A stretch of 64,000 bases of DNA, taken from assembly GCA_018873245.2 (NCBI GenBank), contig JAEMBT020000003.1, positions 522,001-586,000 of the forward strand, given 5' to 3'. Shown piece after piece: positions 47,661 through 58,911 of this stretch. The stretch is from Archegozetes longisetosus (Eukaryota; Arthropoda; Arachnida; Sarcoptiformes; Trhypochthoniidae). The translations under genes were made by a program, and so were the position numbers. Below the pieces are notes generated by a model, which was not told where the DNA came from, made no database searches, and was given only the letters and a program-made list of their open reading frames with translations. Each line of letters opens with the position of its first letter. The first letter of the stretch is position 1.

Positions 47661-48245
47661 AAACATTCTGATATGGTACACCCTTCGGTTATATCTGGTA
47701 TAAAATTTAATGTAATGGTAGTAAACTCTTCATAAAATTCTTCACAGGTTATGTCTATGTTCGAGTTAAATCTTGTCTAATTCAATGTTTCAATTATACC
47801 ATAATATTCTCTTATATATTTATTTTTATTAAATCTGGCATATATGGCCTTTGTGGAAACTGAGTTTCACCCAAAAAGCTTTAATGTATCTCAAGCTATA
47901 GTTTTTAAAATAATAAGGATTCAACAAGTTATGTCCATTTTGAGCTTCATATGACACTAGTGCAACCAAGATTCTTTTTGTTAATAGTCCAGTTTGAGCA
48001 TTATTGATGTTATGGTTAAGCGATCCTTTTTTGCATAGGAAAAGAATTTTAGTTCTTTGTCAGTTATAAAATATTTAGCTGTCGCAACTCCTAAAACTGT
48101 GATGAGATTCTACTATGGCAGGATTCATCTTAGACCTATGCACGTAAAGACGAGCATCTAAGATTTCTACAGTTGGAACAAGCGAATTTTCATACATAAG
48201 GTAGAACTTTGGATCGTTAGGATAAATAGTTATACTCATTATTAC
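47661..48245 (-). pseudogene. Maverick/Polinton minor capsid protein relic, N-terminal part
   Basis: On the minus strand a start codon near 48239 opens a frame with VEILDARLYVHRSKMNPA, the characteristic opening of the F54H12.2-like minor capsid protein of Polintons. A frameshift near 48110 is followed by VATAKYF and TGLLTKRILVALVSYEA-type segments, then stop codons and further frameshifts from about 47860. The order matches the family, but the gene is broken in many places. No polymerase, integrase or ATPase gene of the element is visible in the window. Confidence 0.68.
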
Positions 48246-48743
48246 TCCTAATATTGCAAAGTCTAGTATTCTTTTATAGGAAGGCGTTAAAAATATATAA
48301 AAAATCTTAAAACATAATACTTTATTCTAACACAATAAAAATCACAATAAAATCTTGAAAGGGTTTCACAGGATTTTAACATTGAAGAGCACAAAATTCA
48401 GGAAAAAATTTTAAGGGGACAATAGACAGGTTCAATAGGATGATACTCCCCAATCATAGGTTAAATTTTATAAGATCACTGACCTATTTATCTAAGATTA
48501 GGAAATTAAATAACTGGAGCATACAGAGGCAGGTTTTAAGAGTTGAGATATTATCAGCTGTTTTCATAATTTTTATAGTTTAGATAAGCTATTAAATGAT
48601 TTCTTTGGTATGACTAAACGAAATTAAATTTAGAATAGATTTGGACATGCATGTGGTGGGATTGTAGATTTTGGGCACCGCCCACTTCCCGTGACCCCAC
48701 CCACACAATGTATATATCGTTGGATTCAGCAACGAAAGTTACA
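48246..48743. other. Intergenic, no gene seen
   Basis: AT-rich spacer between the Polinton relic and the foldback element. Confidence 0.4.
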
Positions 48744-49313
48744 TACACTCGATTACACGGCCAACTAGGACGGTTTAAATCTTAATAGCATTTAAACGGA
48801 TAATCCAATTTTCAAATGGTTTTCACTGAATTGTGGCTGGATAATGTAGGAAATGTTTGATATACCATTCGTTAAAATATTCATCAGGGTTATAAAATAA
48901 TGAAACAAAAATTAAAAAATCAAACATTAATATTATTGTAATTTTGAAACTTTTAATTTTATTAAAAATTAATAGTGTGTATGGCCTCCGCCATACACAC
49001 TATTTTAAAACAAATTTAGTATAAAATCAATTGTTAACCGATTGTTTTCCAAACATAAACAAACAGAAAATATCCAAAAACTACTTTCAATTAGTCTATG
49101 CCATACACATATACCATTACTTCTAATGGAAAATTAAGTTTTTACTAGAATTGCTATAACTTTGCAACCCTTGTGAATATTTTAACGAATAGCATATCAA
49201 TAAATTTCAACATTATCCAGTTACAATTTAGTGAAAACCATTTTGAAATCCGATTATCCGTTCAAGAGTTATCAAGCTTTAAAGCATCCTAGTTGGCCGT
49301 GTAATTAAGTGTA
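48744..49313. mobile_element. Foldback element with 165-bp arms and central palindrome
   Basis: The arms begin TACACTCGATTACACGGCC and its inverted partner TACACTTAATTACACGGCC, and stay alike for about 165 bp (for instance ATGGTTTTCACT and TTCGTTAAAATATTCA). At the centre, 48971-48985 and 48990-49004 form a perfect 15-bp stem with a four-base loop. Non-coding. A TA-rich flank prevents a clear duplication call. Confidence 0.78.
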
Positions 49314-49465
49314 TATATATACGCGCGCGCAGGGGGTAGCTGCAAAAAAATTTTCGCTTTGATGTAATTGAATAATAAAATTTTAACGCTTCCACGTCGC
49401 TTTTCGCGATCTGGGCAGTTTTTAGCGGGTTACTATCGCCTACCCGAGTCAAGAAGACCGTGATC

Positions 49466-50275
49466 ACTCTATCGGAATGTCTAATTCCGGCTTATAAGGA
49501 CCAGGATAGACTCTAACGACATCGCTCAGGAACCGTTTAAATTGGTGACCATAGCTACCAAGAGGCTTTAAAAACCTATCCCAGTAGCTAAATTCACCGA
49601 GATATCGGTCTAGAGCTTTTTATCAGCGAAGAACATCACGGTCTCCTTGACCGACCGCCACTGCCGCTCCAGAGTATTTGTGTGCACCTTACGGTTAGAG
49701 GGCACACAAAATACCTTTTGTGGCAAACGCTGTGGTGTGCAGAGTAGCCTAAACTTTCACATCCAGAATATACGCGAGCCGAATCCATCACAATGACAGA
49801 TTGCGGTAACACGTATTTCTGGATGAGGGCCACAAAGTGGCACGGTCTCGCCGAAACACGCGCACCACGAAACCCATCTTGGTTTCACGACAAATACCAC
49901 TAAAGAGCCAAATGACTCGGAAGCCAAGTGGCGTCCTCAGTAATATTTCCACTGACCAAGATGGGTTTCCTCGATTTCCACAAAGAGGTTAAGGCCGCCA
50001 ATTGGCTGTTGATCATTGGCGACCACGATCCCACATACCTCACGGCACAAGGTATACTAATCCACCGCAGGATGGCTATAAACACCGCAAAATTGAGCGG
50101 CGTCGCAGACCGGAATGTGGTGGACCCAACATGACTTGAGCAGGAGTGCCGTGACGAAGCTGAGGTGTGCATATTCAAACCACGCGTTTTCAAGAGACGA
50201 AGCACGCGCACCACATGATGGGTAACGCCAACGAAACCCAAGCTTGCGGCCGAGATCGCGGCTTCTGCTCATCAC
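49466..50275 (-). pseudogene. Merlin (IS1016/ISXO2-like) transposase pseudogene
   Basis: Read from 50275 downwards: a zinc-ribbon remnant (FRWRYPSCGARAS), a helical stretch ending HHIPVCDAAQFCGV, then after a stop EIEETHLGQWKYY (catalytic region), VFRRDRATL, YVLPQSVIVMDSARVYSG (second Asp), HTNTLERQWRSVKE (final Glu region) and a C-terminal tail PGPYKPELDIPIE. Stops at about 50080 and 49945, plus frameshifts, break it. The order and motifs are those of Merlin-type transposases. The region is clearly more GC-rich than its surroundings. Terminal repeats were not identified. Confidence 0.8.
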
Positions 50276-50411
50276 AGTTCTGCATGGACACTTGACCTAA
50301 TGGGGTATAAGACCATTATCAATGTAGAACCTTATAGCAGCTTCGGAATTAGGAATGGCAGCTATAAAATTTAAATGAGCAAAATTCTCAAATGAAGTCA
50401 CCATAAATTTG

Positions 50412-50645
50412 AATAATTGATCAATTGAGGTGTCAAAATGCTCCGTTCATTATCCTGAGTCTAATATTATGTCGCTTAGTGGGGTCGGTCACCTTCGTCG
50501 GGAGTTGACTAAAAGTGGTCATGTTCGAGTTGAAAGTGGTTAAGTGTGATATCAAAATGCTCACCTTGACAAACTGAATTCAATTATGTATCACGCTTGG
50601 GGGTGAGGGTGGTAAACTCTCTTAGATCCATTAGTCCGGGTTCTC
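50412..50645 (+). repeat. Dispersed repeat family R2, copy 1
   Basis: Matches the reverse complement of 55491-55726 and, in part, 55991-56131. Shared blocks: ATCAAAATGCTCA, CACTTGGGGGTG-like, CTTAGTGGGGTC, CCCATTAGTCCGG. Each copy is itself built of two diverged ~90-bp sub-repeats. Confidence 0.65.
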
Positions 50646-51313
50646 TCAGCTTCTTTACATAAAATGAATGTATTTCTTTAACCAGTGGGTGCATCTTTAT
50701 GATTCTTACATCTATCGATTTGTCTCGTTGAATACTATCGATTTGACTCCTCTCTCGATTTTATGAACGTTTTGATCATTTAGTATCAATCAAAATTTCA
50801 TAAATTACAGGAGATTTTATGAAATGAAAAGTTTTATTCATTTTCACATGTATACAGAATATCTACCAAATCCTCTGCAACAAATTAAATTATTTCTTTG
50901 TTCTTCTCAGTGATAGTTATTTCCGATTCAATATTTTCAAAATTTTAACTACTTATCAATACAATTTATGTAATTTCAGAAAGAAACAGAGAAACGAAAA
51001 TAGAACGCATTCAACAGCACTAAAGCCATTAATGATTGAAATCCAATACCATGTATGAACAAATGCAACTCTCTTGTACCCACTATATCATGGAATGGAC
51101 TGGAATGGAACTGGACGAAGTGACAAAATTTTTTAATGTAATAGAAATGAAATAAGAATTTTAATTTTCATTCACTACTCTATATAGAAATTATTCAAAA
51201 GTGTAGTAATTTGATATTTATAGATAAACTCTCTCGTTAAAATATTTATGAAATTTAATTTAGTATCTGAAATGATGTGCTCGAGCTTTGTGGTTCAGGC
51301 CATTAGGATTTAT
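50646..51313. other. Intergenic with a solo end of the 45.6-kb MITE
   Basis: 50710-50787 matches the right arm of the element at 45567-45806 (CGATTTGACTCCTCTCTCGA ... TTTAGTATC). The rest is AT-rich without coding signal. Confidence 0.4.
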
Positions 51314-51320
51314 GGTAGCA

Positions 51321-51430
51321 CGTCAATTCAGCGCAATCAATTCAGCGCACGATAATTTAGCGCTGCAACAATTCAGCATTGCGACAATTCGGCGTGCAAA
51401 AAAATTCAGCGCTGCGATTATTCCGCGCAT
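51321..51430. repeat. Subterminal ~15-bp tandem repeat (AATTCAGCGC)
   Basis: Six or seven imperfect copies of CAATTCAGCGCTGCGA follow the left end of the Mutator-like element. Such arrays are common as subterminal repeats in these elements. Confidence 0.7.
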
Positions 51431-51577
51431 TCGAAATTTTCACAAAAATTGATAACTTTAAAGAACAGAAACTTTAATTACAGAAACTCTAAATTAATAG
51501 ATATTCACGGAACACAAGTTTCATCCTATAAAAATGTTTACTATCAACCAATAATTACAAACAAACATACTTATAGG

Positions 51578-52569
51578 CAATGATGAGCAATGCTCGAGCA
51601 TGAGCGCGTGCTCGAGCACCTTACCCTCGAGCATCGAGCACGAGCACCGAGTACTTAGTCCTAACATCCAAACTAATAAAAACACCCAAGTCTGTTGGCG
51701 TAGTGGTCAAGACGCTGACAGAGTAACCCTTGGGGAGCGGATTCGATCCCTCTGTGGTGTACTGCTTCCCTCTATCCAGGTAACACTGGGCCGGGAGGGA
51801 AGAGAAGGCTCAGGGGGATCTTCGACGACCGCGGTCCCAAACCGAGGGACGTAACTCGGTAGTCTGGTCTGTGAGACTACCAGAAGACAGACTCGGAGGG
51901 CTCAGGTGTGTCCTCTTAAAACTGTGACACTATCCTCGCTGCAATACCACTGAGTAAAAGCAGCGACCCCTGGCCTTAGTTGTGGGCTGTGCAGGGGAAC
52001 AAAACAACAAGCAACAAAAAACTAATAAAAACGATGTCAAATGAATGTAGAAATAAATAATTTTATTGAATAAAACTATGAGAACTGCTATTCTAACAAA
52101 TTGATATAGTAATACATGTATTATAAAGTATGAGAAAGTTTTAAAGATTTTAATCAGATTTTTCTGTCATTTGCTTATAACCTCTACCCCCGGAGATTTA
52201 CAATTAGTATTAAAGGGTTCAATATTTACTGTGGCGTCTGACGACCTTTTGAGTCTGAAACTAAAGCTAGAATTTAATATAAACATCAAATCTAAACAAA
52301 TTTTGATTTAATTTTAAAGTTAACGTTCAATAATTATTTTCGTCATTTATAAATAGTTCGCTTATTTTATTGCAAAATGAGATCAGTTTTTATCGTTAAG
52401 CATATACTTGAACGGTATTTGATCTTACTTTTGACGCTTTGAATGTATTTTGCATTACATATGTTTAGGATTAAAGCTTTCAATAGACATAAAGTTTGGA
52501 CATAGTGCTCAGTTGGTGCTCCGTGCTCGAGCACCTTCAAAATACGAGCACCGAGCACGCTCATCATTT
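51578..52569. mobile_element. hAT-type MITE with GAGCAC subterminal repeats, split by a SINE
   Basis: Ends CAATGATGAGC and inverted AAATGATGAGC, flanked by perfect CTTATAGG duplications (51570-51577 and 52570-52577). Dense GAGCAC/GTGCTC motifs near both ends. It lies inside the Mutator-like element and is itself interrupted by the SINE. Confidence 0.88.
51684..52018 (+). mobile_element. tRNA-derived SINE with 14-bp TSD
   Basis: The head has Pol III promoter boxes: TGGCGTAGTGGTCAAGACGC (A box) and GGATTCGATCC (B box, near 51739-51749). The GC-rich body ends in an A-rich tail (ACAAAACAACAAGCAACAAA). Perfect 14-bp duplications AAACTAATAAAAAC flank it (51670-51683 and 52019-52032). The 335-bp length and structure are typical of a SINE, which depends on a LINE for movement. 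The overlapping 84-codon frame is incidental. Confidence 0.9.
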
Positions 52570-52853
52570 CTTATAGGTGATAGAATCTTTATTTTTAATT
52601 AAGTTTATTTGAGTTAAGGAAAAAGATTTTTAAAATAATTATATTTAATAAGAATATGATTATAAATAACGGAATATTAATAGTAAAATCCAAATATGTT
52701 TGTACAGTAATCAAAACATCTATGTGTTATATTTTATACATTTTTTGTAAAAATTTATTTCCTGTGAACACCTAATAGTCTAGAGGTCTTTGTTTTTCTT
52801 TAAAATGGATTTATAATAAACGTGCGCTGAATTGACATGGAACCAGGATTTAT

Positions 52854-53676
52854 GAAATAATTTAAAATTCATTCTTATGATTGGTTTTTATAATTTTATA
52901 ATTTTGATATTACACAACAGTTTATGGCTATAGTCATCGTATCATTTCTAAAAGAATGAAATATTTAGTATGTCAATCTAAATTATTTTATTACAATCGA
53001 ATATTACCAGCAATTTTTACTTTCACTTCAGTTTAATAAGATTTTCGTTTCGAATTAATCATTAAGTTAACAAATATTTATATAAAATTTCATTTGAAGT
53101 TAAAAATAATTTCTGATCTAAATTGTAACCTGAAATATATGCATGTTTCTCTGCATGCAAACTTTTAAAACAATATTTAATTTGAAAATCAATAAATCGA
53201 AGGTTTCTAATAGTATAATACTTTAACTTCTCTTTAAGGTTTAAACTTCAATATCTTAAGAATTAAAATTTGAGTTCAAGCTCGAAAAATATACGGTGAC
53301 TATAATAAAGTTATACTGTTGACATATACTTGCATTTGTGAGACTTAAAAAGACTGTTCAAGTAATCTAATTATATTTAACTAATAGATATATCGTTTAG
53401 AATTTCCTTTTAAACTAATTAAAATATAATTGATTTACCTATATTCATTTCAGGATTTAGCAAAAATTTGTCAACAATTCAATACGTTAAACTTGAATAA
53501 TATTTTAGTTTAACGAAATGAACTTTTGAAGAAAATAGTTTTGTTAAGTTTGATTCATCTTTTAAAGACACACTAAAAATTTGAACCTTATTCTAGTATG
53601 CTTTGAATTTAGGAAACCTCATTTTTTGTCTATCGATAAAGTATAATTTCTGCAAGTATTGAACAAATCGGACAAA
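52854..53676. other. Intergenic upstream of receptor 2
   Basis: Very AT-rich; no gene or element seen. Confidence 0.45.
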
Positions 53677-55017
53677 ATGTTTGACCCAAAAAGTATATTA
53701 CCACCAGCAAAACGTATTGAATCTGCTGGAAGTCATTTATATTTAATCGGTTTATCGAGATTCCCGTTCGGCTCAACAAAAAGGAATAAGTTTAATAATC
53801 CATTGTTTAGTCTTGTGCTGCATTTTCTTTTTTTCATAAGAAGTGTACTTCTAACTGTTTTACCAGAAGAGAAAGCAAAGAAATTTGCAGTCATTTCTGG
53901 AGATTATTCTGATTTCTTCAGAGTCCGAAAACACTATAACATCGGTTTATCAACATTCCTATCACTGGCTACTGCTAACCAATTCATATATTTGTGGACT
54001 TATCGCAATAATATTTATCCGATTTATCTCAAACCATTTGCAATGATGTCAGGTTTGATTAGTCCTCAAAGTGTTGGTATTACAGAAGAGATCGCTTTAA
54101 ATGGGCTACTGGTTAGAGCAAAGTATATATTTAGGTTCAATAAAGTCAATTCTTATATGATTCCGATTTCCGTAACTATAGTCCCTTTGGCTATAGTTTA
54201 TTCAACAAAATCAGCCTTTCAAGTGGTATTCTATGGAATTCCTAGTGGTTTATTGTTCTGTTCTTGTATTTACTTTACTTTTGGATATCAAATATGGCAA
54301 ATATCTTACTTTTATCTGATCTGTTATTATTTAGAATTGAAACTTAAACAATGTCATAATCAAATTAGAGACAGGATCAATAAAGACAACAATATCGAGA
54401 AATTTATTCCGTGTGTAATACGATCTCTAAGTTCAATTCATAAAGAGATCATTGAATACAACGATAATTTTTGGTCTAAATATTTATTAAGTTTTGTCAT
54501 TATATTCATTACTTCTCTGAATATTATAATCTATGTTTCAATATTTGCTGAAATGGAGTTCTATATCAGAATTATCTTCATTTATGTGACCATAATGTGC
54601 GCCATAACTTATTTAATAGTTATAAACAGCGCTTCTTCGGTCACGTATGAAGTCAACAAGTCCTACCCATTATTGAATAAATTGCAAGTTATGTGTCGCA
54701 ACAGAAGATTTTCAAACTCAAGTCGTTTAACGGTATAAAAATGATTCAAGTTTGATATGAAATAACAGTAACTTTTTCACTCAAATACAAATAGCTTTTG
54801 ATATTCATTCAACGAATGAGTCAGAAAAGAATTGGATTCTATGGTTGCAAGCTATTTATCATTAATTACTTTAGGAGTTATGAAGTAATACATTTTTGTG
54901 CTGGCCTTTAATCGATAATCCTATCATAAACCTATTATTAATTTATTTCACTTACTTTTACAGCTCATCGCTATAACTATCGCATCATTCCTAAAGATCG
55001 TAGATATTCCGAAATAA
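53677..55017 (+). CDS. Receptor 2: divergent seven-helix chemoreceptor-like protein
   Basis: Exons 53677-54732, 54795-54884 and 54964-55017 give 399 residues. The start ATG 53677 (MFDPKS) aligns with FDPG near the start of receptor 1. Hydrophobic helices lie near residues 41-62, 88-108, 155-175, 182-205, 268-292, 297-320 and 383-396. Conserved with receptor 1: SAGSHLYLIGLSRFP, MMSGLISPQS, YFTFGYQIWQISYF and NNFWSKYLLSF-like. Exon 2 ends SYE and exon 3 starts LIAITIASFLKI at the same codon and phase as in receptor 1. Length and layout suit an arthropod gustatory-type receptor, presumably a plasma-membrane cation channel subunit, although the classic C-terminal motif is degenerate. AATAAA is at 55202-55207. 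Other seven-helix families are not excluded. Confidence 0.7.
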
Positions 55018-55490
55018 GAACCTCCTGACAGAAACATTTTACGATCAGAGCCTAAACGTGAGGCTAGAAGCCCAACTTTAGTATAGTTGGATTTAGTTTG
55101 GCAAGTTCTATAAGAATGAGAGATTGAAACAAGGTTCACCGTATCCTTCCAAACTCAGTCCACTTAGATCAAAGACTTTAAACTTCGATACTTTATCATG
55201 AAATAAACTGAATTTAGTTTCCTCTAATGCGTGCTCACCTCTTCTTCACTTAAAGACATCTTTTCAAAGAAGAGTGTGGCCTTTAAAAGTGCCAAGTTGC
55301 TTGAAATGCCAGGCCGAGTGCGTGGACTTAAACTTCGTTAGGGCATTACAGGATAGTTTTGGTGGGTTCTGCAAAGTTCAAGACTGATTGAAGTTTACAT
55401 ACTCGATATATTTGTCTTAGTTCGAAGTCTTGTAGACTTCGGACCGCTTTTGCTATTCGGGCCCAAAGTAGTTGTTAAAAACAAAGACCA
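55018..55490. other. 3' flank of receptor 2
   Basis: Contains the receptor poly(A) signal and no other gene. Confidence 0.4.
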
Positions 55491-55726
55491 CGGGTGAATC
55501 CGGACTAATGGGCCTAAAGGGGTTTCCGACCCCCACCCCCAAGTGTGATATATCACTAGATTCAGTTCAAGCTGAGCATTTTTGATACTACACATGACTA
55601 CTTCTGATCCGAACCTGGCCACTTCTGGACAACTCCCGACGGGAGCGGCTGACCCCACTAAGTGATGTTTCATTGGACTCAGGACATCGAACTGAGCATT
55701 TGATACCTCACTTGATCAATTATTAC
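55491..55726 (-). repeat. Dispersed repeat family R2, copy 2
   Basis: The reverse complement matches 50412-50645 along its length, including CACTTAGTGGGGTC and CGTCGGGAGTTG. The 92-codon minus frame over it is not protein-like. Confidence 0.7.
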
Positions 55727-55990
55727 AAGTAGTTCTCGAGATATCCATCATTGTTTGGTTTAGTACCTCATAATGAATAAACCTGTAGCGCAATTCTGGT
55801 ACGAATCCTAAACTCGATCCTTACTTAATTATAAGATCGATCTTTACTAGTCTTTAAGTTAAGTCTCAATCTTCAATTAACGAGCGCTTTGAGAATCGAT
55901 TATTACTTAAAATCGTACTAAACTTGATCTTAAACTTAAAGATCGCTTCGAGAATAGCCTCTCTGGATTCTCGAGGGGGTTAGGTTTCGG

Positions 55991-56131
55991 TGGCCAGAAG
56001 TGGTCAGGTTCGGGTTGAAAGTAGGCAAGTGTGGTATCAAAATGTTCAGCTCGATGAACTAAATCCAATGATGTATTACACTTGGAGGTGGGGGTCGGAA
56101 AGCCCTCTAGACCCATTAGCCCTGATTTACC
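55991..56131 (+). repeat. Dispersed repeat family R2, copy 3 (partial)
   Basis: Matches the second half of copy 1 (GTGTGGTATCAAAATG, CACTTGGAGGTGGGGGTC, CCCATTAGCCC). It lies in inverted orientation to copy 2, some 265 bp away, forming an inverted pair. Confidence 0.65.
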
Positions 56132-58003
56132 CAAAATATAACATAGGATTTAGACGTGATTTCATTATTTTATTTATACGTAAAAATGTTATAAACATAT
56201 TTAAAGATTTTCACATATTAAAAGATTTTTATTTTTTTTCTAACACTTCCACTTTCGCTCAGAGGCATAATGAGGTCCTCTCCTCGAGGCCTCCGCCCAA
56301 AGACTGACTCTCTTTACAAGTTTTTAACATATATTATATGAACAAAATAGATCTGAATTGTTACTCTTTTAAAATATGAGCTGCATTTCATAGCAAACGT
56401 TAATACAATGATAACATTGAAAGCGTTAGTAAAGCATTTTAAAGATAATTGTTTAACAAATTATTTTAAAAGAATGAAAAACTGATTTAAAATCAAATCA
56501 TTTATATCTGCATAACAAGGTCTTCAGTCTTACAAATGATAAATTTTGTAGGAATCAAAATTACTTTTCGAGTAATAGACTGAAATTATTAGCATTTAAG
56601 AGTTAACTTTGGAGGCTGATCTGACATTGTTAACAAATTTTTGAAACACCAAATTTATCTTGAAATGAACTTTAAAAATATAAGACAATTGTTTCATTAT
56701 TTGTTTTTATCCTGCATAGTTTCCTTATCAGATCTAGAACTATATATGAGTTATGGAAATAACCGAGGATTGAAGTACTACTTGTATGTAAAGTTTGATG
56801 GATCTGTAGCTTGTTCCTGGCGACCTAGGTTCAATCTTTCATCTTAGTTCCTAGTCTTCTAAGCGAGAAGTCTTTGAATCTATCTTATTGAATAATTCAA
56901 AATGATACTTAGTTGATACTTTACAACCACCCATTCAGACTCTGGCCATAAAGTATACCTTAACAGAACTTTCTACGAGTCTATTAGAAAAGGCCACAGA
57001 TTGCCGCCAATCAATTTGATATCTGAGTATTATTTTTAAAATACTATATTTATTTAATTTAAAATGGAGATAATAGATTTTTACTTACTACGTGATCAGT
57101 GGCTGTCCTCGGTCTCGAGAATAGCCTAATTAGAGGCCACAGTTCATTCTGATTCGAACGAACGATGTCACTCTTAAGTGCGTGCAATCAGTCTTGAATC
57201 TTACAAGTTAGAGTAGGCGCGAATAGATAGACAAATTTATTATATAAATTTTCAGAGTATTATTGAGCAAAAATATTTCAAAAGAAAAGTTTTCAAATCA
57301 TAATTGAGTGCCGACAAAGTGAATATTTTACTAAAATATGTAGCTAAGTCAAATAATGCAAAATAAGTTTTCACTCAAACAGTTGTAATAGTTTTTTCTT
57401 TATTCGAATGTTAAAACTTATACTTAAACAAATATTTACAAAAGTAATGCATATAATGCGAAAAATATTCCTTATCTACAATTTGAAATTAATATTTATG
57501 AATACCAGACATATTTGTTATTTAAATGATAAAGGTTAACTTTTTTGTCAATACAGAAATTTGATCACATTTTTCAGCGATTTTATCAGAAAATTTTTAG
57601 TAAGGGTAAGCAAAATTGTAGGGTGTGCTTGCCTTGGACCAAAGTGATTCGAAAATACATTCAAACTTAACTGTTTGCATTCAATTTCGTTGAATAGACT
57701 AATTTTTTAATTGTATCAAACAAGTGTGCATTAGGGGTGAAATTTCTACAAAAATACGGTTCTATTTCTGTGATAATTGCGAACTTGAGTTGAAGATAAG
57801 AGGACAGTGCCACCAGTACCGCCTCTGTCTTACGCTAGTGACGCCGTTGTCTTTTCCCGCCTTATCCTTTAGACCAAACTAGACCTGTACATAGGCCCCA
57901 AAACTTCCGACCCGACCCGATCCGAACGTGAATTAAAATTGTTAAAGAGGTAAAGTTTAATCAGTTTATCGATTAAGTTAGTTGTGGTCTACATTGCATT
58001 CAT
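56132..58003. other. Intergenic; one CCCGACCCG-rich patch
   Basis: No coding signal. At 57878-57930 there is a CTAGACCTG then CCGACCCGACCCGATCCGAA patch resembling a transposon subterminal repeat. A related patch in the opposite orientation lies at about 61645-61783, so the two could be ends of one ~3.9-kb element or two fragments. Confidence 0.35.
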
Positions 58004-58011
58004 AATAAATG

Positions 58012-58506
58012 CAGGGTGACCACTCATCCCGTCTTTTTAAAAATAAAGGATAGAAATCACGTCAGACCTCTTGACAGTACAATTAGTTGTCTCGTTTTCC
58101 AACTTTCATTATAAAAAATGTGTTTAGAAAAATATTTCTTAGAATTCAAACATTGAGTTTACTTTACAAATGATAAGAGATTGAGAAATCCAGTTTAACG
58201 TTTTAAACACCTGTGGTTTAAAATCAGAAGTTATTGAATTGATCTTTTTTGCTTTGACTTATATCTGATATAAACCAGTATTTCTTACTTTTGAATAAAT
58301 TTTGAAAGATGCCACTTCTGACAAAAAATATACCTTTGAAATCAACCATGACTAATAATTTTCAATGTTTTAATATTAAGATGTATTGTTTGACACTTAG
58401 GTATTTGTGATGACTAATAAAAGCGGCATTTTTCTTTTTAAAAATGAAAGGGTCCTCCCTTGGATATTTTGTTCGCGTCATGTACAAGCCAGGGGTGGTT
58501 ACCCTG
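58012..58506. mobile_element. hAT-type MITE, 495 bp
   Basis: Ends CAGGGTGACCACTC and inverted CAGGGTAACCACCC resemble those of the 24-kb hAT elements. Perfect AATAAATG duplications flank it (58004-58011 and 58507-58514). No transposase. Confidence 0.88.
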
Positions 58507-58911
58507 AATAAATGGTACAATATGAGAAATCTTTTGTTCTTTAGTGTGAGATCTCTGTGGCTACTTTCCATCATTATTTAGATACATTTAGCCATTTTAG
58601 AGATATTCATCAATTTTGCTCTGGGGTGAAACCATCTTTAGTTTTCTTCAAGCTGGTGTCAAAAAGTCGCATAATCAATCAATGGTAATGATAATCAATT
58701 ACCATTAAATGCTTATCAATACACTCAATTAGTTATTCTTTAAGTTTATCAAACTCCTTAAATTTTGTTTCGAATCTTTAAATATCAAGTTTTAGTTTTT
58801 CTTTGTCTGATAAAACTTGATAAAGTGTTAGTACATTTTCACTGCAAAGTTTAGATCGAATTTCCTTTAATGGTCATAAAAATTCAATCATAGTATTTAA
58901 TAATTAAGTGA
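58507..58911. other. Intergenic, no gene seen
   Basis: AT-rich spacer between two MITEs. Confidence 0.4.

Larger units (their letters stand above)
51314..52844. mobile_element. Mutator-like element with 9-bp TSD, host of hAT and SINE
   Basis: 22-bp ends share the core GTCAATTCAGCGCA in inverted orientation (left from 51314, right to 52844; three mismatches). Direct 9-bp repeats AGGATTTAT lie outside (51305-51313 and 52845-52853). A 9-bp duplication is characteristic of Mutator-like elements. No transposase remains. The element contains the hAT at 51578-52569. Confidence 0.78.

Noticed and set aside
49928..50134. Plus-strand open frame
   Set aside because: It is antisense to the Merlin transposase relic, which explains the region better.
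51692..51765. Functional tRNA gene
   Set aside because: The A and B boxes are there, but no cloverleaf closes and the unit continues into a SINE body with tail and duplications.
51600..51854. 84-codon open frame
   Set aside because: It crosses the hAT/SINE boundary and covers the SINE promoter boxes, so it is chance coding in repeat DNA.
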